Source: an uncultured Roseobacter sp. (GTDB lineage Bacteria > Pseudomonadota > Alphaproteobacteria > Rhodobacterales > Rhodobacteraceae). Taken from it: DNA of 64,000 nt. The notes beneath the pieces were generated by a model. It made no database searches. It was not told the origin of the DNA and worked only from the letters and a program-made list of their open reading frames with translations. Positions 35,834 through 45,295 of this stretch are shown piece after piece. Position 1 is the stretch's first letter, and every line of letters starts with the position of its first letter. The translations under genes and the position numbers were made by a program. Location of the stretch: assembly GCF_947488185.1 (NCBI RefSeq), contig NZ_CANKYM010000002.1, positions 1 to 64,000 of the forward strand, written 5' to 3'.

Positions 35834-37442
35834 CGTAGGCCCCGCGCTCGATCACGGCAGCAATCACGGTGAAGGTCTCCGCCGTCATCGCGGTGTGCAG
35901 GGCGTCGGTCAGCTCGGCGCGGGTGGTCACGGTATGGCCAGCGCCGCCAAAGGCCACGCCCATGGCCGCGAAATCATGTTTGGCGAAATCCACGCCGCGG
36001 TTCTTCATCTGGCGCGAGCGTTGTTTCAGCTCGATCAGGGATAGGGAGGCGTCGACAAAAACCACGATGATCGGTTTTAACCCCAATTCGGCGGCGGTGG
36101 AAAGCTCGCCTGCCACCATCAGGAAACCGGCATCGCCGCAAAATCCGACAACGGGTCTGTCGGGGTCGGCGAGCTTGGCGCCCATGGCCAGCGGGATGGC
36201 GCAGCCCATGGTGCAGAGGGCGGTGGATTGGGTCAGCCCGCGCGCCTCATAACATTCCCACATCTGGCTGAGCAGGATGCGGTGCGCGCCACTGTCCACG
36301 GTTGCCAGTGTCTCGCGTGGCAGCAGCTGACGGCAGGTGTCCATGATGGCCGACGGGCCCCAGTCTTCATCCGTTGGAAAGGCTTGCGCCAGCGCGGATT
36401 TGGTGGCGGAAATCTCTCCACCCGGCCATGTATCCTGGGGTGTCACGCCGTCTGACAGCGCCTTGAGGCTGGCGGCGCAATCGGCGATGAAATTGAGGCT
36501 CGACTGATGCATGTAGTGGTGATTAGGCTCGGCGGTGATGTCGATGACCCGCTGGTGCGTGGGGTCCCATATGTCGCGCCAGCCGACACGCATTTCGATG
36601 GGATCATAGCCGACACAGAGGATCAGATCCGCGTTTTCGATGAACGGCAGCAGGTGGCGGTCTGCCAGTGGTGACAACCCGGCGCCGCCAAGCGCCAGTG
36701 CGTGATCCTCGGCCAGCAGCCCCTTGGCCTTGTAGGTGGTGATCACCGGCACGCCAAAGCGTTCAGCAAAGGCGGTGACCTCTGCGCCTGCGTCTTCGAC
36801 CATCGCGTCCAGTCCCAGGATCATGACGGGGCGTTCGGCGCCTTGCAGCCACGCGCGCGCGGTTGCCAGATCCTCGCCCGAGGGCGCAGTGGCAGAGGCC
36901 TTGGCGCGGGGGGGCGGGGCTTTTGCGGGCACCTGCGCATCCGCGACAGAGATCGGAACGTCGATATGTACCGGGCCGGGGCGGCCTTCGGTGGCGATGG
37001 CCACAGCCTTGTCCGCGATCACATGGGTGGCACCGGGCACCAGCGAAAACGTGGCCTTGGTGATCGGGCGGAAGACGGCCTGCTGATCGAGCACCTGATG
37101 CGTGTAGGTCTGGGCTTCGTCCGCATCGACGGCCCCGGCCAGCACGATCATGGGCACGCGATCCTGATGCGCATTGGCCACCGCATTTACGCCGTTCAAT
37201 GCACCGGGACCAACGGTGGCCACCAGAATTCCCGGCGCGCCCGTACGGTGATAGGCGCCTTCGGCCATGAAGGCCGCCGCGTTTTCATGCTTGGCCAAGA
37301 TAAAACGGATGCCCGCATCTTCAAGCGCATCAACCAGTGTCAGGACTTCGCCCCCTGGCATGCCAAAGGCATAGCGGCACCCTTCGGCGTAAAGGCGGCG
37401 CGCCAAGGCATCTGCCGCTCTGATCGTTGTTGATGTGGCCAC
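35820..37442 (-). CDS. Thiamine diphosphate-dependent enzyme, acetolactate synthase-like
   Basis: A 540-residue member of the ThDP decarboxylase/synthase superfamily. The N-terminal Pyr domain contains the catalytic Glu in AKHENAAAFMAEG (residue 53). A central FAD/DHAP-like domain follows, and the C-terminal PP domain has GDAGFLMVAGELSTAAELGL, where the diphosphate-Mg motif starts. At the place where the motif normally ends in Asn-Asn or Asn-Asp, this protein reads VFVDASLSLIE, so the first Asn appears replaced by Val. It is encoded just upstream of, and overlaps, a CaiB-type CoA-transferase. Decarboxylation of a 2-oxo acid or oxalyl-CoA-like substrate is possible, but not decidable here. Confidence 0.82.
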   Translation of the reverse strand: MATSTTIRAADALARRLYAEGCRYAFGMPGGEVLTLVDALEDAGIRFILAKHENAAAFMAEGAYHRTGAPGILVATVGPGALNGVNAVANAHQDRVPMIVLAGAVDADEAQTYTHQVLDQQAVFRPITKATFSLVPGATHVIADKAVAIATEGRPGPVHIDVPISVADAQVPAKAPPPRAKASATAPSGEDLATARAWLQGAERPVMILGLDAMVEDAGAEVTAFAERFGVPVITTYKAKGLLAEDHALALGGAGLSPLADRHLLPFIENADLILCVGYDPIEMRVGWRDIWDPTHQRVIDITAEPNHHYMHQSSLNFIADCAASLKALSDGVTPQDTWPGGEISATKSALAQAFPTDEDWGPSAIMDTCRQLLPRETLATVDSGAHRILLSQMWECYEARGLTQSTALCTMGCAIPLAMGAKLADPDRPVVGFCGDAGFLMVAGELSTAAELGLKPIIVVFVDASLSLIELKQRSRQMKNRGVDFAKHDFAAMGVAFGGAGHTVTTRAELTDALHTAMTAETFTVIAAVIERGAYDGRI

Positions 37443-37555
37443 GTGCCGCTCTCCCGACTGTCACTTCACTGCATCGTCATAAACGATGCCGAGGCGAGCG
37501 CAATTCACCATTGTGTTCGAAGTGTTTCAAGACGCGCCGGTGCGGGCGGGACGGA

Positions 37556-38125
37556 TCAACGGCGGCGATCACGCCGCGAAGACATGGGTTGAAAGGCAAC
37601 GCCAACATGTGCTTCGCAATAGGGCTTGCCTTGCTGCACGGGCAGGCCGCAGAACCAGAAATCGTCCGTTGCCGGATCCCCCACGGGCCATTTGCATGTC
37701 CGTTCAGTCAGTTCCATCAAGGAGAGCTTCTTGGCCTTCTTCTCGATTTCAGACACCTTGGCCAGCGCTTCGGGACTGATTTCGTTCGCCGAAGGCTGCG
37801 GCGGCAGGGGCTGACCCGCCGGAATGATCTGCCTGCGTGCGGGCAGCGGCTTGGGGGCCGCGGGTTCGGCCTCTACCTTGGCGGCAGGCTCGGCGGCTTT
37901 GGGGACCGGTTTGGGTTTGGCTTCGGCCTTGGGGGCCGGTTTGGCCTTGGGCTCCTGCTTGGCCGTGGCGGACGCGGTGGCGCGGTTCGACAGACCCAGA
38001 CGATGCACTTTGCCGATCACGGCATTGCGGGTCACGCCGCCAAGCTCTTTGGCGATCTGGCTTGCGGATTGACCCTCGCCCCACATCTTCTTGAGCATTT
38101 CCACGCGTTCGTCAGTCCACGACAT
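37556..38125 (-). CDS. gcrA: GcrA cell cycle regulator
   Basis: A 189-residue alphaproteobacterial transcription regulator that works with sigma-70 and responds to CcrM adenine methylation at GANTC sites. The N-terminal helix-turn-helix domain is unmistakable: MSWTDERVEMLKKMWGEGQS then ASQIAKELGGVTRNAVIGKVHRLGL. A long Ala/Pro/Lys-rich linker (about residues 52-105) leads to a C-terminal Cys/Trp/Phe domain (CKWPVGDPATDDFWFCG, then GKPYCEAH), which in Caulobacter contacts the sigma factor. Upstream lie a sigma-70-like promoter and a strong hairpin in the predicted leader. I saw no GANTC site between 38126 and 38251. Confidence 0.95.
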   Translation of the reverse strand: MSWTDERVEMLKKMWGEGQSASQIAKELGGVTRNAVIGKVHRLGLSNRATASATAKQEPKAKPAPKAEAKPKPVPKAAEPAAKVEAEPAAPKPLPARRQIIPAGQPLPPQPSANEISPEALAKVSEIEKKAKKLSLMELTERTCKWPVGDPATDDFWFCGLPVQQGKPYCEAHVGVAFQPMSSRRDRRR

Positions 38126-38143
38126 CAGCCATTCCCTAATTTA

Positions 38144-38173
38144 AAAGCGGTCCTGCTGGCTGCGGACCGCTTT
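38144..38173 (-). terminator. Perfect 10-bp hairpin in the gcrA leader, terminator-like
   Basis: The arms AAAGCGGTCC (38144-38153) and GGACCGCTTT (38164-38173) pair perfectly around a 10-nt loop. Read on the minus strand, the stem is followed by TTTTAAATT, as in an intrinsic terminator, and ends only 18 nt before the gcrA ATG. It could terminate transcripts from the upstream transporter gene, attenuate gcrA, or both. Confidence 0.6.
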
Positions 38174-38193
38174 GTCAGTATCGATATCGCCCT

Positions 38194-38221
38194 ATTTTAG
38201 TCACTCGGGACGGAGTTACAA
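38194..38221 (-). promoter_or_regulatory. Candidate sigma-70 promoter of gcrA
   Basis: On the minus strand, TTGTAA (complement of 38216-38221) and TAAAAT (complement of 38194-38199) are separated by 16 bp. The predicted start would fall around 38187, so the hairpin at 38144-38173 would lie in the untranslated leader. Confidence 0.45.
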
Positions 38222-38251
38222 GCGGTGAACGCGCGTCACTTGGGCCGCAAT

Positions 38252-39139
38252 CTATGGCAATTGACGCAGTCGCGCCTCGCGCCATGCCAACAAGAGCCCG
38301 CCCGACAGAATGATGCCTGCGCCCGTTAGCGTGATCCAATCGGGGATCTGGGCAAAAAACGCAATGTCATAGAGCGTGGCAAAGATCAGCGTGCCATAGC
38401 TGAAAGGCGCCACGAAACTTGCATCGGCGCGGGCCATTGCATTGACGAAACAGGCCTGTGCCAAAGCCATGCAAATGCCCAAGGCGATCAGAACAGCCCA
38501 TTGAGCCGCCGTCGGCATCTGCCAGACCGCCAGAACGGCAACCGAGGCGATGAGGACACCGAGGAAGTTGTTGATCAGCAGAACCTGGATCGGTGCCTCG
38601 CGCCCGGAGAGTTTCTTGATGAAGATGATCTCCACGCCCATGATCATTGCCGCCGCGAGCGCCAGAAGGCTCGCAATCTGGAAACTCTCAGGTGTCGGGC
38701 GCAACAACAGCAGCGCCCCGGTCAGAGCGATAGCAGCCGCGCTCCAGCGAATGCGCCCGACTTTTTCCCCCAGAAGCGGGATGGCCAGGATCATCCCGAA
38801 AACCGGGTTGAGAAACACGATGGCCGTGGCATCAGCCAGCGGGATGAAGGCGACGGAGGCGAACATCAGCGTGACGCCGCCCCACCCAAAGAACGTGCGG
38901 GCAAAATGCAGACCCCAATGAGGGCGCGTCAATTGAGGCCGCGTCGCCGCGACTGCCGACGCGATGGCGATGAACGCAAAGACAAAACGCCCATGGCTGA
39001 TCTGGAACGGGTGCAGCGGCGGACCAAGCGTATCACCCCCAAGCGCCTTGGCAAAAAGGGTGGTAGCGGCAATGAAGGCCGTCGCCACGATCATCAGCAA
39101 GACGGCAAGCCTGGGATTATGCTTTTTCGGCAGGAACAT
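38252..39139 (-). CDS. DMT-superfamily (EamA) transporter
   Basis: A 295-residue inner-membrane protein with ten predicted helices in two EamA repeats (for example FGWGGVTLMFASVAFIPLADATAIVFLNPVFGMILAIPLLGE). The family carries small metabolites, often outward; the substrate is unknown. I prefer ATG 39139 (MFLPKKHNPRLAVLL), which directly precedes the first helix. In-frame starts at 39172 and 39319 would add a non-membrane N-terminus. None of the starts has a strong ribosome-binding site. It is divergent from argD and upstream of gcrA on the same strand. Confidence 0.82.
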   Translation of the reverse strand: MFLPKKHNPRLAVLLMIVATAFIAATTLFAKALGGDTLGPPLHPFQISHGRFVFAFIAIASAVAATRPQLTRPHWGLHFARTFFGWGGVTLMFASVAFIPLADATAIVFLNPVFGMILAIPLLGEKVGRIRWSAAAIALTGALLLLRPTPESFQIASLLALAAAMIMGVEIIFIKKLSGREAPIQVLLINNFLGVLIASVAVLAVWQMPTAAQWAVLIALGICMALAQACFVNAMARADASFVAPFSYGTLIFATLYDIAFFAQIPDWITLTGAGIILSGGLLLAWREARLRQLP

Positions 39140-39394
39140 TCTGGCTGCTATGCGCCCGAACCGCACGGGCATCAAGCATGAAAAGGGCTTTGCAAATCTG
39201 CTGGAATACGGTAGCCGTTTGCTATGATCACGTTGAATTTGAAAATGAACCGACGACGCGCAGCCGCATAATCCCGCTGCCATGATCTTGTGCGCCCGGC
39301 GCATTCCTCCACTTCTCACTTAAAATGTTGACCTGTCTGTTTGGCTCATGCACGTGTTGTGTTCTTGCTGCAGACCCCTGAAAAGGATGATCCG

Positions 39395-40570
39395 ATGATC
39401 CCGACCCTTTTGCCCACGTATGCCCGTGCTCCGCTCAGCTTTGTCAAAGGCGAAGGCGCTTGGTTGATCGAGGCGGATGGGCGACGTTTCCTGGATCTCG
39501 GTGCGGGGATCGCCGTCAACGCGCTGGGTCACGCGCACCCCGCACTCGTGGCCGCACTGACCGATCAGGCCGGGGTGCTTTGGCATACGTCTAACCTCTA
39601 TCAGATCCCGAAACAGCAGGAGCTGGCGGACAAGCTGACCGCGCACAGCTTTGCCGACACGGTGTTTTTCACCAATTCCGGGACGGAAGCCTGCGAACTG
39701 GCCGTGAAGATGGCGCGCAAATACTGGTACGAAAAAGACCAGCCTGAAAAGACCGATATCATCGCCTTCACCGGTTCGTTCCACGGTCGGTCATCGGCAG
39801 GCATTGCCGCGGCGGGGTCGGAGAAGATGACCAAGGGCTTTGGACCGCTGTTGCCGGGTTTCGTACATCTAGAGTTCGGCGATCACGCGGCGCTGACGGA
39901 GGCGATCTCAGAGACGACGGCGGCCATTCTGCTGGAGCCCGTGCAGGGCGAAGGTGGCATCCGCCCGGTGCCCGATCAATGTCTCAAAGGACTGCGCGAT
40001 CTCTGTGATGAAAAGGGCATCCTGCTGATCCTGGACGAGGTGCAATGCGGTGTCGGTCGGACCGGCAAGCTCTTTGCGCATGAATGGTCCGGGATCACGC
40101 CGGATATCATGATGGTAGCCAAGGGCATTGGCGGCGGCTTTCCCCTCGGTGCGGTGCTGGCGACCGAAGAGGCGGCGCGCGGTATGACGCTGGGCACCCA
40201 CGGCTCGACCTACGGCGGCAACCCTTTGGGTTGTGCAGTTGGGTCTGCGGTGATGGATCACGTGACGGACCCCGCGTTTCTGGACAGCGTGAACCGCAAG
40301 GCCGGGCTTTTGCGGCAAAAGCTGGAGGGCCTGACCGCGACACATCCCGATGTGTTCGAGAGCGTGCGTGGATCGGGCCTGATGCTGGGGCTCAAATGCA
40401 AGGCTGCGAATGTCGATGTGGTCAAGGCGGGCTACGATCAACTGGTGCTGACCGTTCCGGCGGCGGACAATGTGATCCGTCTTTTGCCACCGCTGACGAT
40501 CGAAGACGAGGAAATCGCGCAGGCGATTGACCGTCTGGACGCTGCTGCAGTGGCGCTGTCAGCGGCCTAA
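39395..40570 (+). CDS. argD: Acetylornithine aminotransferase ArgD
   Basis: A 391-residue class III PLP-dependent aminotransferase of arginine biosynthesis, converting N-acetylglutamate semialdehyde to N-acetylornithine. It shows FTNSGTEACELAVKMARKYW near residues 92-111, FTGSFHGRS, LLILDEVQCGVGRTGKLFAHE, and the PLP-binding Lys in MMVAKGIGGGFPLGA. The start is ATG 39395 with AAGGA at 39383-39387; an earlier in-frame start at 39341 lacks one. argF follows 73 bp downstream, making an argD-argF pair. Confidence 0.95.
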   Translation: MIPTLLPTYARAPLSFVKGEGAWLIEADGRRFLDLGAGIAVNALGHAHPALVAALTDQAGVLWHTSNLYQIPKQQELADKLTAHSFADTVFFTNSGTEACELAVKMARKYWYEKDQPEKTDIIAFTGSFHGRSSAGIAAAGSEKMTKGFGPLLPGFVHLEFGDHAALTEAISETTAAILLEPVQGEGGIRPVPDQCLKGLRDLCDEKGILLILDEVQCGVGRTGKLFAHEWSGITPDIMMVAKGIGGGFPLGAVLATEEAARGMTLGTHGSTYGGNPLGCAVGSAVMDHVTDPAFLDSVNRKAGLLRQKLEGLTATHPDVFESVRGSGLMLGLKCKAANVDVVKAGYDQLVLTVPAADNVIRLLPPLTIEDEEIAQAIDRLDAAAVALSAA

Positions 40571-40643
40571 GGGTCCTTAAGGCCGGGACCTTGCGTCGGT
40601 CAGGGACCGGTACAATTCAAATTCAAAGACGAAACGACAAATC

Positions 40644-41570
40644 ATGAACCATTTTCTCGATATTCACCTGACCGATCCATCGGATTTGCGGCAGATCATC
40701 AACAGCGCGTCGACCATGAAAACGGCCCGTGCCGGGCGCCCGCGCGGGGCGCTGGACGATGATCAGGCGCTCAAGGATCGCATGGTCGCGTTGATTTTCG
40801 AAAAGCCGTCTACCCGGACGCGCGTTTCATTCGATGTGGGCGTGCGCCAGATGGGGGGGCAGACCATGGTGCTGTCCGGCTCGGACATGCAACTGGGGCA
40901 TGGCGAAACCATCGCCGATACGGCGCGCGTGCTCAGCCGCTATGTCGATCTGATCATGATCCGGACCTTTGACGAGGCGGTACTGACCGAGATGGCGGAG
41001 TTTGCCACCGTGCCGGTGATCAATGGTCTTACCGACCGGACGCACCCCTGCCAGATCATGGCGGATGTACTGACCTTTGAAGAGCATCGCGGCCCGATCA
41101 AGGGCAAGAAGGTGGTCTGGTCCGGCGATGGCAACAACGTCTGCGCGTCGTTCTTGCATGCGGCGGGGCAGTTCGGTTTCGATCTGACCTTCACCGGCCC
41201 GCCGACCCTGGACCCCGAGCAGGAGTTTGTTGATCTGGCAAGGGCCAAGGGCTCGAAAGTGGAGATCGAACGCGACCCCGACAAGGCTGTGGCGGGCGCT
41301 GATCTGGTGGTCACCGATACCTGGGTGTCAATGCACGATGCGCAGTCCGCGCGGGAACGTCGGCACAATCAGCTGCGCCCCTACCGCGTTGACGAAGTCT
41401 TGATGTCCAAGGCCAAGCCCGACGCACTGTTCATGCATTGCCTGCCTGCCCATCGCGATGACGAGGCGACGTCCGAGGTGATGGACGGGCCGCATTCGGT
41501 CATTTTTGATGAGGCCGAAAACCGTCTGCATGCGCAAAAAGCCATCCTGCGCTGGTGTCTCGAAGTCTGA
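40644..41570 (+). CDS. argF: Ornithine carbamoyltransferase ArgF
   Basis: A 308-residue cytoplasmic enzyme that makes citrulline from ornithine and carbamoyl phosphate. The carbamoyl-phosphate motif is [13 protein letters not shown] (near residues 53-65), followed by the HPCQ motif in [13 protein letters not shown], and the ornithine-binding FMHCLPAHR near residue 265. The length is normal. It is downstream of argD on the same strand. The gene ends 7 bp before the convergent nudix gene, so no terminator fits between them. Confidence 0.96.
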   Translation: MNHFLDIHLTDPSDLRQIINSASTMKTARAGRPRGALDDDQALKDRMVALIFEKPSTRTRVSFDVGVRQMGGQTMVLSGSDMQLGHGETIADTARVLSRYVDLIMIRTFDEAVLTEMAEFATVPVINGLTDRTHPCQIMADVLTFEEHRGPIKGKKVVWSGDGNNVCASFLHAAGQFGFDLTFTGPPTLDPEQEFVDLARAKGSKVEIERDPDKAVAGADLVVTDTWVSMHDAQSARERRHNQLRPYRVDEVLMSKAKPDALFMHCLPAHRDDEATSEVMDGPHSVIFDEAENRLHAQKAILRWCLEV

Positions 41571-41577
41571 TCAGACC

Positions 41578-42036
41578 TCAGAGATCGCGCAAAATCGCTT
41601 TCAATTCTGGTTCCTGCACGCGGGAGGCGGCTTCCTCCTGACTGAACCACTGGCGCTCGCGCTGGTGGTCTTCGGGATAGCTTTCCGCCATGCTTTCCAC
41701 TTCGGCAAGGTACACCTGCGCCTGCACGGGGGTGACATCGCCGCCCGCGCGCTTCTTGTCATAGTCGTAGGTGCCAACCGGGTCGGTCTGAATGTCCGCC
41801 GATTTGACCCCCGCCTCTTCCCAGGCTTCCTGGAGCGCCGCCTCGGGATCTTCCAGACCTTTAATGGGCCAACCCTTGGGCACAATCCAACGTCCGGTGC
41901 CTCGACTGGTGACCAGCAGCACCTTTTTTCCGGCGCGCGTGCGGCGGTAGCACACAGCGGCAACCTGTCTTTCCCGAGCGGGTTTGAGGATCAGACGCAA
42001 GGCGTCTTCGAAATGAGATTTAACAAATGCAAACAT
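41578..42036 (-). CDS. NUDIX hydrolase
   Basis: A 152-residue protein with a NUDIX box around residues 46-70 (PKGWPIKGLEDPEAALQEAWEEAGV), which coordinates metal to cleave nucleoside diphosphates linked to another group. The usual Arg of the REUXEEXGU element is Gln here (QEAWEEAG), a tolerated variation. The C-terminal part is short. Family members of this type often hydrolyse diphosphoinositol polyphosphates or diadenosine polyphosphates; the substrate is not assignable. It is preceded by an AT-rich intergenic stretch. Confidence 0.85.
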   Translation of the reverse strand: MFAFVKSHFEDALRLILKPARERQVAAVCYRRTRAGKKVLLVTSRGTGRWIVPKGWPIKGLEDPEAALQEAWEEAGVKSADIQTDPVGTYDYDKKRAGGDVTPVQAQVYLAEVESMAESYPEDHQRERQWFSQEEAASRVQEPELKAILRDL

Positions 42037-42209
42037 CGTACGTGTTTTTGACTACCTGCCAGATTTTTGTTCACTATAGCGATTTTCTCTGAGATTTCAA
42101 ATCACTGGATATGTGGATAAGTTTCTCAGACCGTTCCGGATCGAGAATAGTCAAAAAGTTCAAATTTTCTGTAAACAAAATTGCACAATGAAATTTAAGG
42201 AAGGGAGCG
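42037..42209. promoter_or_regulatory. AT-rich intergenic region upstream of the nudix gene
   Basis: This 173-bp region is much AT-richer than the genes on either side. It contains the inverted repeat TCTGAGA (42088-42094) and TCTCAGA (42124-42130). It probably holds the nudix promoter and may hold the 3-prime end signal of the acetyltransferase gene. No small gene was recognised. Confidence 0.4.
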
Positions 42210-42758
42210 TCAGATCGGACGCGCGGGATTGCCCACAACACGCCCGTTTTCGGCGACATCCCGGGTCACAATCGACCCCGCCCCAACGATTGCACCAGCT
42301 CCGATGGTAACCCCCGGCATCAGGATCGCGCCACCACCGATCCAGACATCCGCACCCAGCGTCACGGGCAGGGCGCGTTCGATCCCGGCGCGTCTCTTGG
42401 CAATATCGCGATGATGGTCCGCACAGTAGATATGCACGTTCGGGCCCAGCATGCTGCGTGTCCCGATCGTTACGGGGGCACTGTCCAGTATCGTGACACC
42501 TGCGTTCAGAAAGACTTCGTCGTCCAGCGTGGTGTTGCAGCCATAGGCGGTGTGAAACGGGGCCTCGATCAGGCAATCCCGGCCCACGGATTTCAGAAGC
42601 GCCAATAGTTCAGGGGCCATGCCTCCCCGCTTCTCGGGCGGGCATGTGTTATGCGCATAAACCGCGCGCCGGGCGTTCATCCGCAATACATCCAGTTCCG
42701 GGGTCAGGGCATTGTACCAATCGCCGCTGATCATCTGTTCGTAAGAGGTCTGCGTCAT
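42210..42758 (-). CDS. Maltose/galactoside-type sugar O-acetyltransferase
   Basis: A 182-residue left-handed parallel beta-helix acetyltransferase of the LacA/Maa group, transferring acetyl from acetyl-CoA to a sugar hydroxyl. The N-terminal Mac domain is seen (YEQMISGDWYNALTPELDVLRMNAR), then hexapeptide repeats, with the active-site His region HIYCADHHRD and the GGGAILMPGVTIGAGAIVGAGSIVTRD coil. The start ATG 42758 lies 4 bp after the hrpB stop. A longer frame from 42860 would lie within hrpB and is rejected. It is probably co-transcribed with hrpB. Confidence 0.88.
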   Translation of the reverse strand: MTQTSYEQMISGDWYNALTPELDVLRMNARRAVYAHNTCPPEKRGGMAPELLALLKSVGRDCLIEAPFHTAYGCNTTLDDEVFLNAGVTILDSAPVTIGTRSMLGPNVHIYCADHHRDIAKRRAGIERALPVTLGADVWIGGGAILMPGVTIGAGAIVGAGSIVTRDVAENGRVVGNPARPI

Positions 42759-42762
42759 GGGG

Positions 42763-45201
42763 TCACTTTCTCGGTTTGGCGCGCAGGGTTGGATCGGCCT
42801 GCGTCGGGTCCTCCGGCCAGGGATGGCGCGGGTACCGCCCGCGCATGTCCTTGCGCACATCCGCGTAGGAAGACGCCCAGAAACCTGGCAGATCTTCGGT
42901 CACCTGTATCGGGCGCTGCGCCGGAGACAGCAACGTAAACTGCACGGGCGTACCGGCTACTTGCGGGTGTCGCGTGACACCAAAAACCTCCTGCAAGCGC
43001 AAAGAGATGCGTGGCCGCGCGTCATCATATTCGATGGCGATCTTGCGGCCGAGCGGCGTGGTAAAATGGGACGGCACAGCGGCGTCCATGCGTTGCGTCT
43101 GATCCCAATCCAGCCGGGCCCGCAACGCGGGACAAAGGTCGAATGATTTCCAATCGGCGGCGGTGCGCGCGCCGTTCAGATGGGGCAGCAACCAGCTGTC
43201 CAACGTCTGAATGAGATGCTGCTCCGAGAAGTCCGGAAAGGTGTCATCTGCAGCTTGCATCAGACGCGCGCGGGCGATGAAACGCTGTGCCTTGTTGTCC
43301 GGGGTCAAACCGATCTGCCGCACACCCTCCAGCATCGCGCGCGCCACATCCTCGGCAGGCGCATCTTTCCAGGCACGGTCTTCCAATATCAGCGCCCCGA
43401 ACTTTTCCTGCCGTCGTGCCAGCACGCGTCCGTCGCGTCGGGACCAAACGCAAGCGTCGTGCCAGCCGATTTGATTGGGGAAGGTGTCGCGTAACTCGGC
43501 CTGCGACAGGGGAATTGCCTGCCGGATGCGCGCCTCGCGCGGGTCGCCATCCAGATCCGTGGCGACCAGCAGTGATACACCGGCCATTGGATCACTCTCG
43601 GGCAGCATCGCCCCTTTGCCGCCGGACAGCAGGAACCGAGGTTTCTCACCAGGCCGCCGCATGCCAACCCGGTCCGGATAGGCAAGGGCGGCCAGCACCC
43701 CCGGTGCGTTTGGCCCGGTCGCAGGGGCCTTGGATCTGAGCCTTCTTGCCTCGTCACGAATGCGAGAGAGAGTAGGGCGATGCGGTTCCCAGCTGTATTT
43801 CGCCCCGAAGGCACCGGGGTTTTTGACCGCGTCAATGCGCAGTGAAAGATCAACCGGTGCGCCACGCAAAATATCGCGTTCAGACAAGATTGCAGCCAGA
43901 AGCGGTGCATCACTCCCACCCAACGTGACCATATGGGCAAGTCGTGGATGCAGCGGTAGGGCCGCCAACGCCTTGCCATGCGCTGTGATCTGAGCCTTTT
44001 CGTCCAGAGCGCCGAGCATTTTCAGCACCGTCTGCGCCTCTTCAAACCGCCCGGCGTGGGGCGGGGTGACGAACTGCATCTGTTCCGGCGTGCCGCCCCA
44101 GAGGGCCAGCTCAAGCGCAAGTCCGGTCAAATCACCCACGTTGATTTCAGCCGGAGGATGGGAGAGCAAGGCGCCTTCTTCGCCCTTCGTCCAGAGCTTG
44201 TAGCACACGCCGGGCGCGACACGTCCAGCGCGCCCCATCCGCTGTGTCGCCTCCGCCCGCGTCACCCGCGTCGTGATCAGCCGGGACATGCCGGAGCCCG
44301 GGTCGAATTCGGCCCGCCGCGCGTATCCCGCATCGACCACGATGCGGATGCCCTCGATGGTCAGGGAGGTCTCCGCAATGGAGGTGGCCAGAACCACTTT
44401 ACGTCCCGACTGCGCTGGCGCGATGGCCTTGCGCTGCTCCTTGAAGGGCATGGCCCCGTAGAGCGGATGCAATGTCGTGTCCGACGGCAAAGCCCCCTGC
44501 AACGCGGCCTGCGTGCGGCGTATCTCTGCTTCGCCGGGCAGGAACACCAGCGCGCTGCCGTCGTCTGTGTCCAAAGCCTGCAGCGTCAAATCGGCAACTG
44601 CCCGTTCCAGTCGTTGCGTTTTGGCCACGGGTTTCGTCAGCCAATGCGGGGTCACCTCGAAGGCCCGACCCTCCGATGTGAGGATCGGTGCATCCATCAA
44701 GCGGGCGATGGGTTCTGCATCCAGCGTCGCGGACATGGCCACAAGCAGCAGATCGTCGCGCAACGCGCCCGCCACATCCAGACAAAGCGCAAGACCCAGA
44801 TCCGCGTCGAGCGAGCGTTCGTGAAATTCGTCAAAGATGACCGCGCCAACACCCGGCAGATCGGGCTGTGACTGGATCATGCGGGTCAGGATGCCTTCGG
44901 TCACCACCTCGATCCGGGTCGCGCGCGACGTCTTGGCCTCGCCGCGGATGCGATATCCGACAGTGCCACCGACGGCCTCGCCCAGCGTGTCGGCCATCCG
45001 TTCGGCTGCGGCACGCGCCGCCAGCCTGCGCGGCTCCAGCATGATGATCTTGCCTGGGGCAATGTCAGCCTCCAGCATGGCCAGCGGCATCCGCGTGGTC
45101 TTACCCGCACCGGGCGGGGCTTGCAGCACCAGCCGACCACATGCGCGCAGCTGCGCAATGGCATCCGGCAGAATGTTGTCGATGGGCAGGGAAAACCGCA
45201 T
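42763..45201 (-). CDS. hrpB: ATP-dependent RNA helicase HrpB
   Basis: An 812-residue DEAH-box helicase. Motif I is near residue 30 (QAPPGAGKTTRMP), the DEAH-type motif II reads DEFH, and SATLDAE is motif III. The helicase C domain has TSIAETSLTIEGI and motif VI QRMGRAGRVAPG. HrpB-specific C-terminal regions follow. The length fits the family. I prefer ATG 45201 (MRFSLPIDNILPDAI); an upstream start at 45246 adds 15 residues of low similarity. It is divergent from meaB and immediately upstream of the acetyltransferase gene. Confidence 0.93.
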   Translation of the reverse strand: MRFSLPIDNILPDAIAQLRACGRLVLQAPPGAGKTTRMPLAMLEADIAPGKIIMLEPRRLAARAAAERMADTLGEAVGGTVGYRIRGEAKTSRATRIEVVTEGILTRMIQSQPDLPGVGAVIFDEFHERSLDADLGLALCLDVAGALRDDLLLVAMSATLDAEPIARLMDAPILTSEGRAFEVTPHWLTKPVAKTQRLERAVADLTLQALDTDDGSALVFLPGEAEIRRTQAALQGALPSDTTLHPLYGAMPFKEQRKAIAPAQSGRKVVLATSIAETSLTIEGIRIVVDAGYARRAEFDPGSGMSRLITTRVTRAEATQRMGRAGRVAPGVCYKLWTKGEEGALLSHPPAEINVGDLTGLALELALWGGTPEQMQFVTPPHAGRFEEAQTVLKMLGALDEKAQITAHGKALAALPLHPRLAHMVTLGGSDAPLLAAILSERDILRGAPVDLSLRIDAVKNPGAFGAKYSWEPHRPTLSRIRDEARRLRSKAPATGPNAPGVLAALAYPDRVGMRRPGEKPRFLLSGGKGAMLPESDPMAGVSLLVATDLDGDPREARIRQAIPLSQAELRDTFPNQIGWHDACVWSRRDGRVLARRQEKFGALILEDRAWKDAPAEDVARAMLEGVRQIGLTPDNKAQRFIARARLMQAADDTFPDFSEQHLIQTLDSWLLPHLNGARTAADWKSFDLCPALRARLDWDQTQRMDAAVPSHFTTPLGRKIAIEYDDARPRISLRLQEVFGVTRHPQVAGTPVQFTLLSPAQRPIQVTEDLPGFWASSYADVRKDMRGRYPRHPWPEDPTQADPTLRAKPRK

Positions 45202-45295
45202 GCCTCTGCTTAGCGAAAAGCCCCGGCGCAGCCAAGCTCTGGACATTTAGCAACGGCTGCCGGAAAACCATTTCAGGAAAGAGGGGCAAGGGCCT

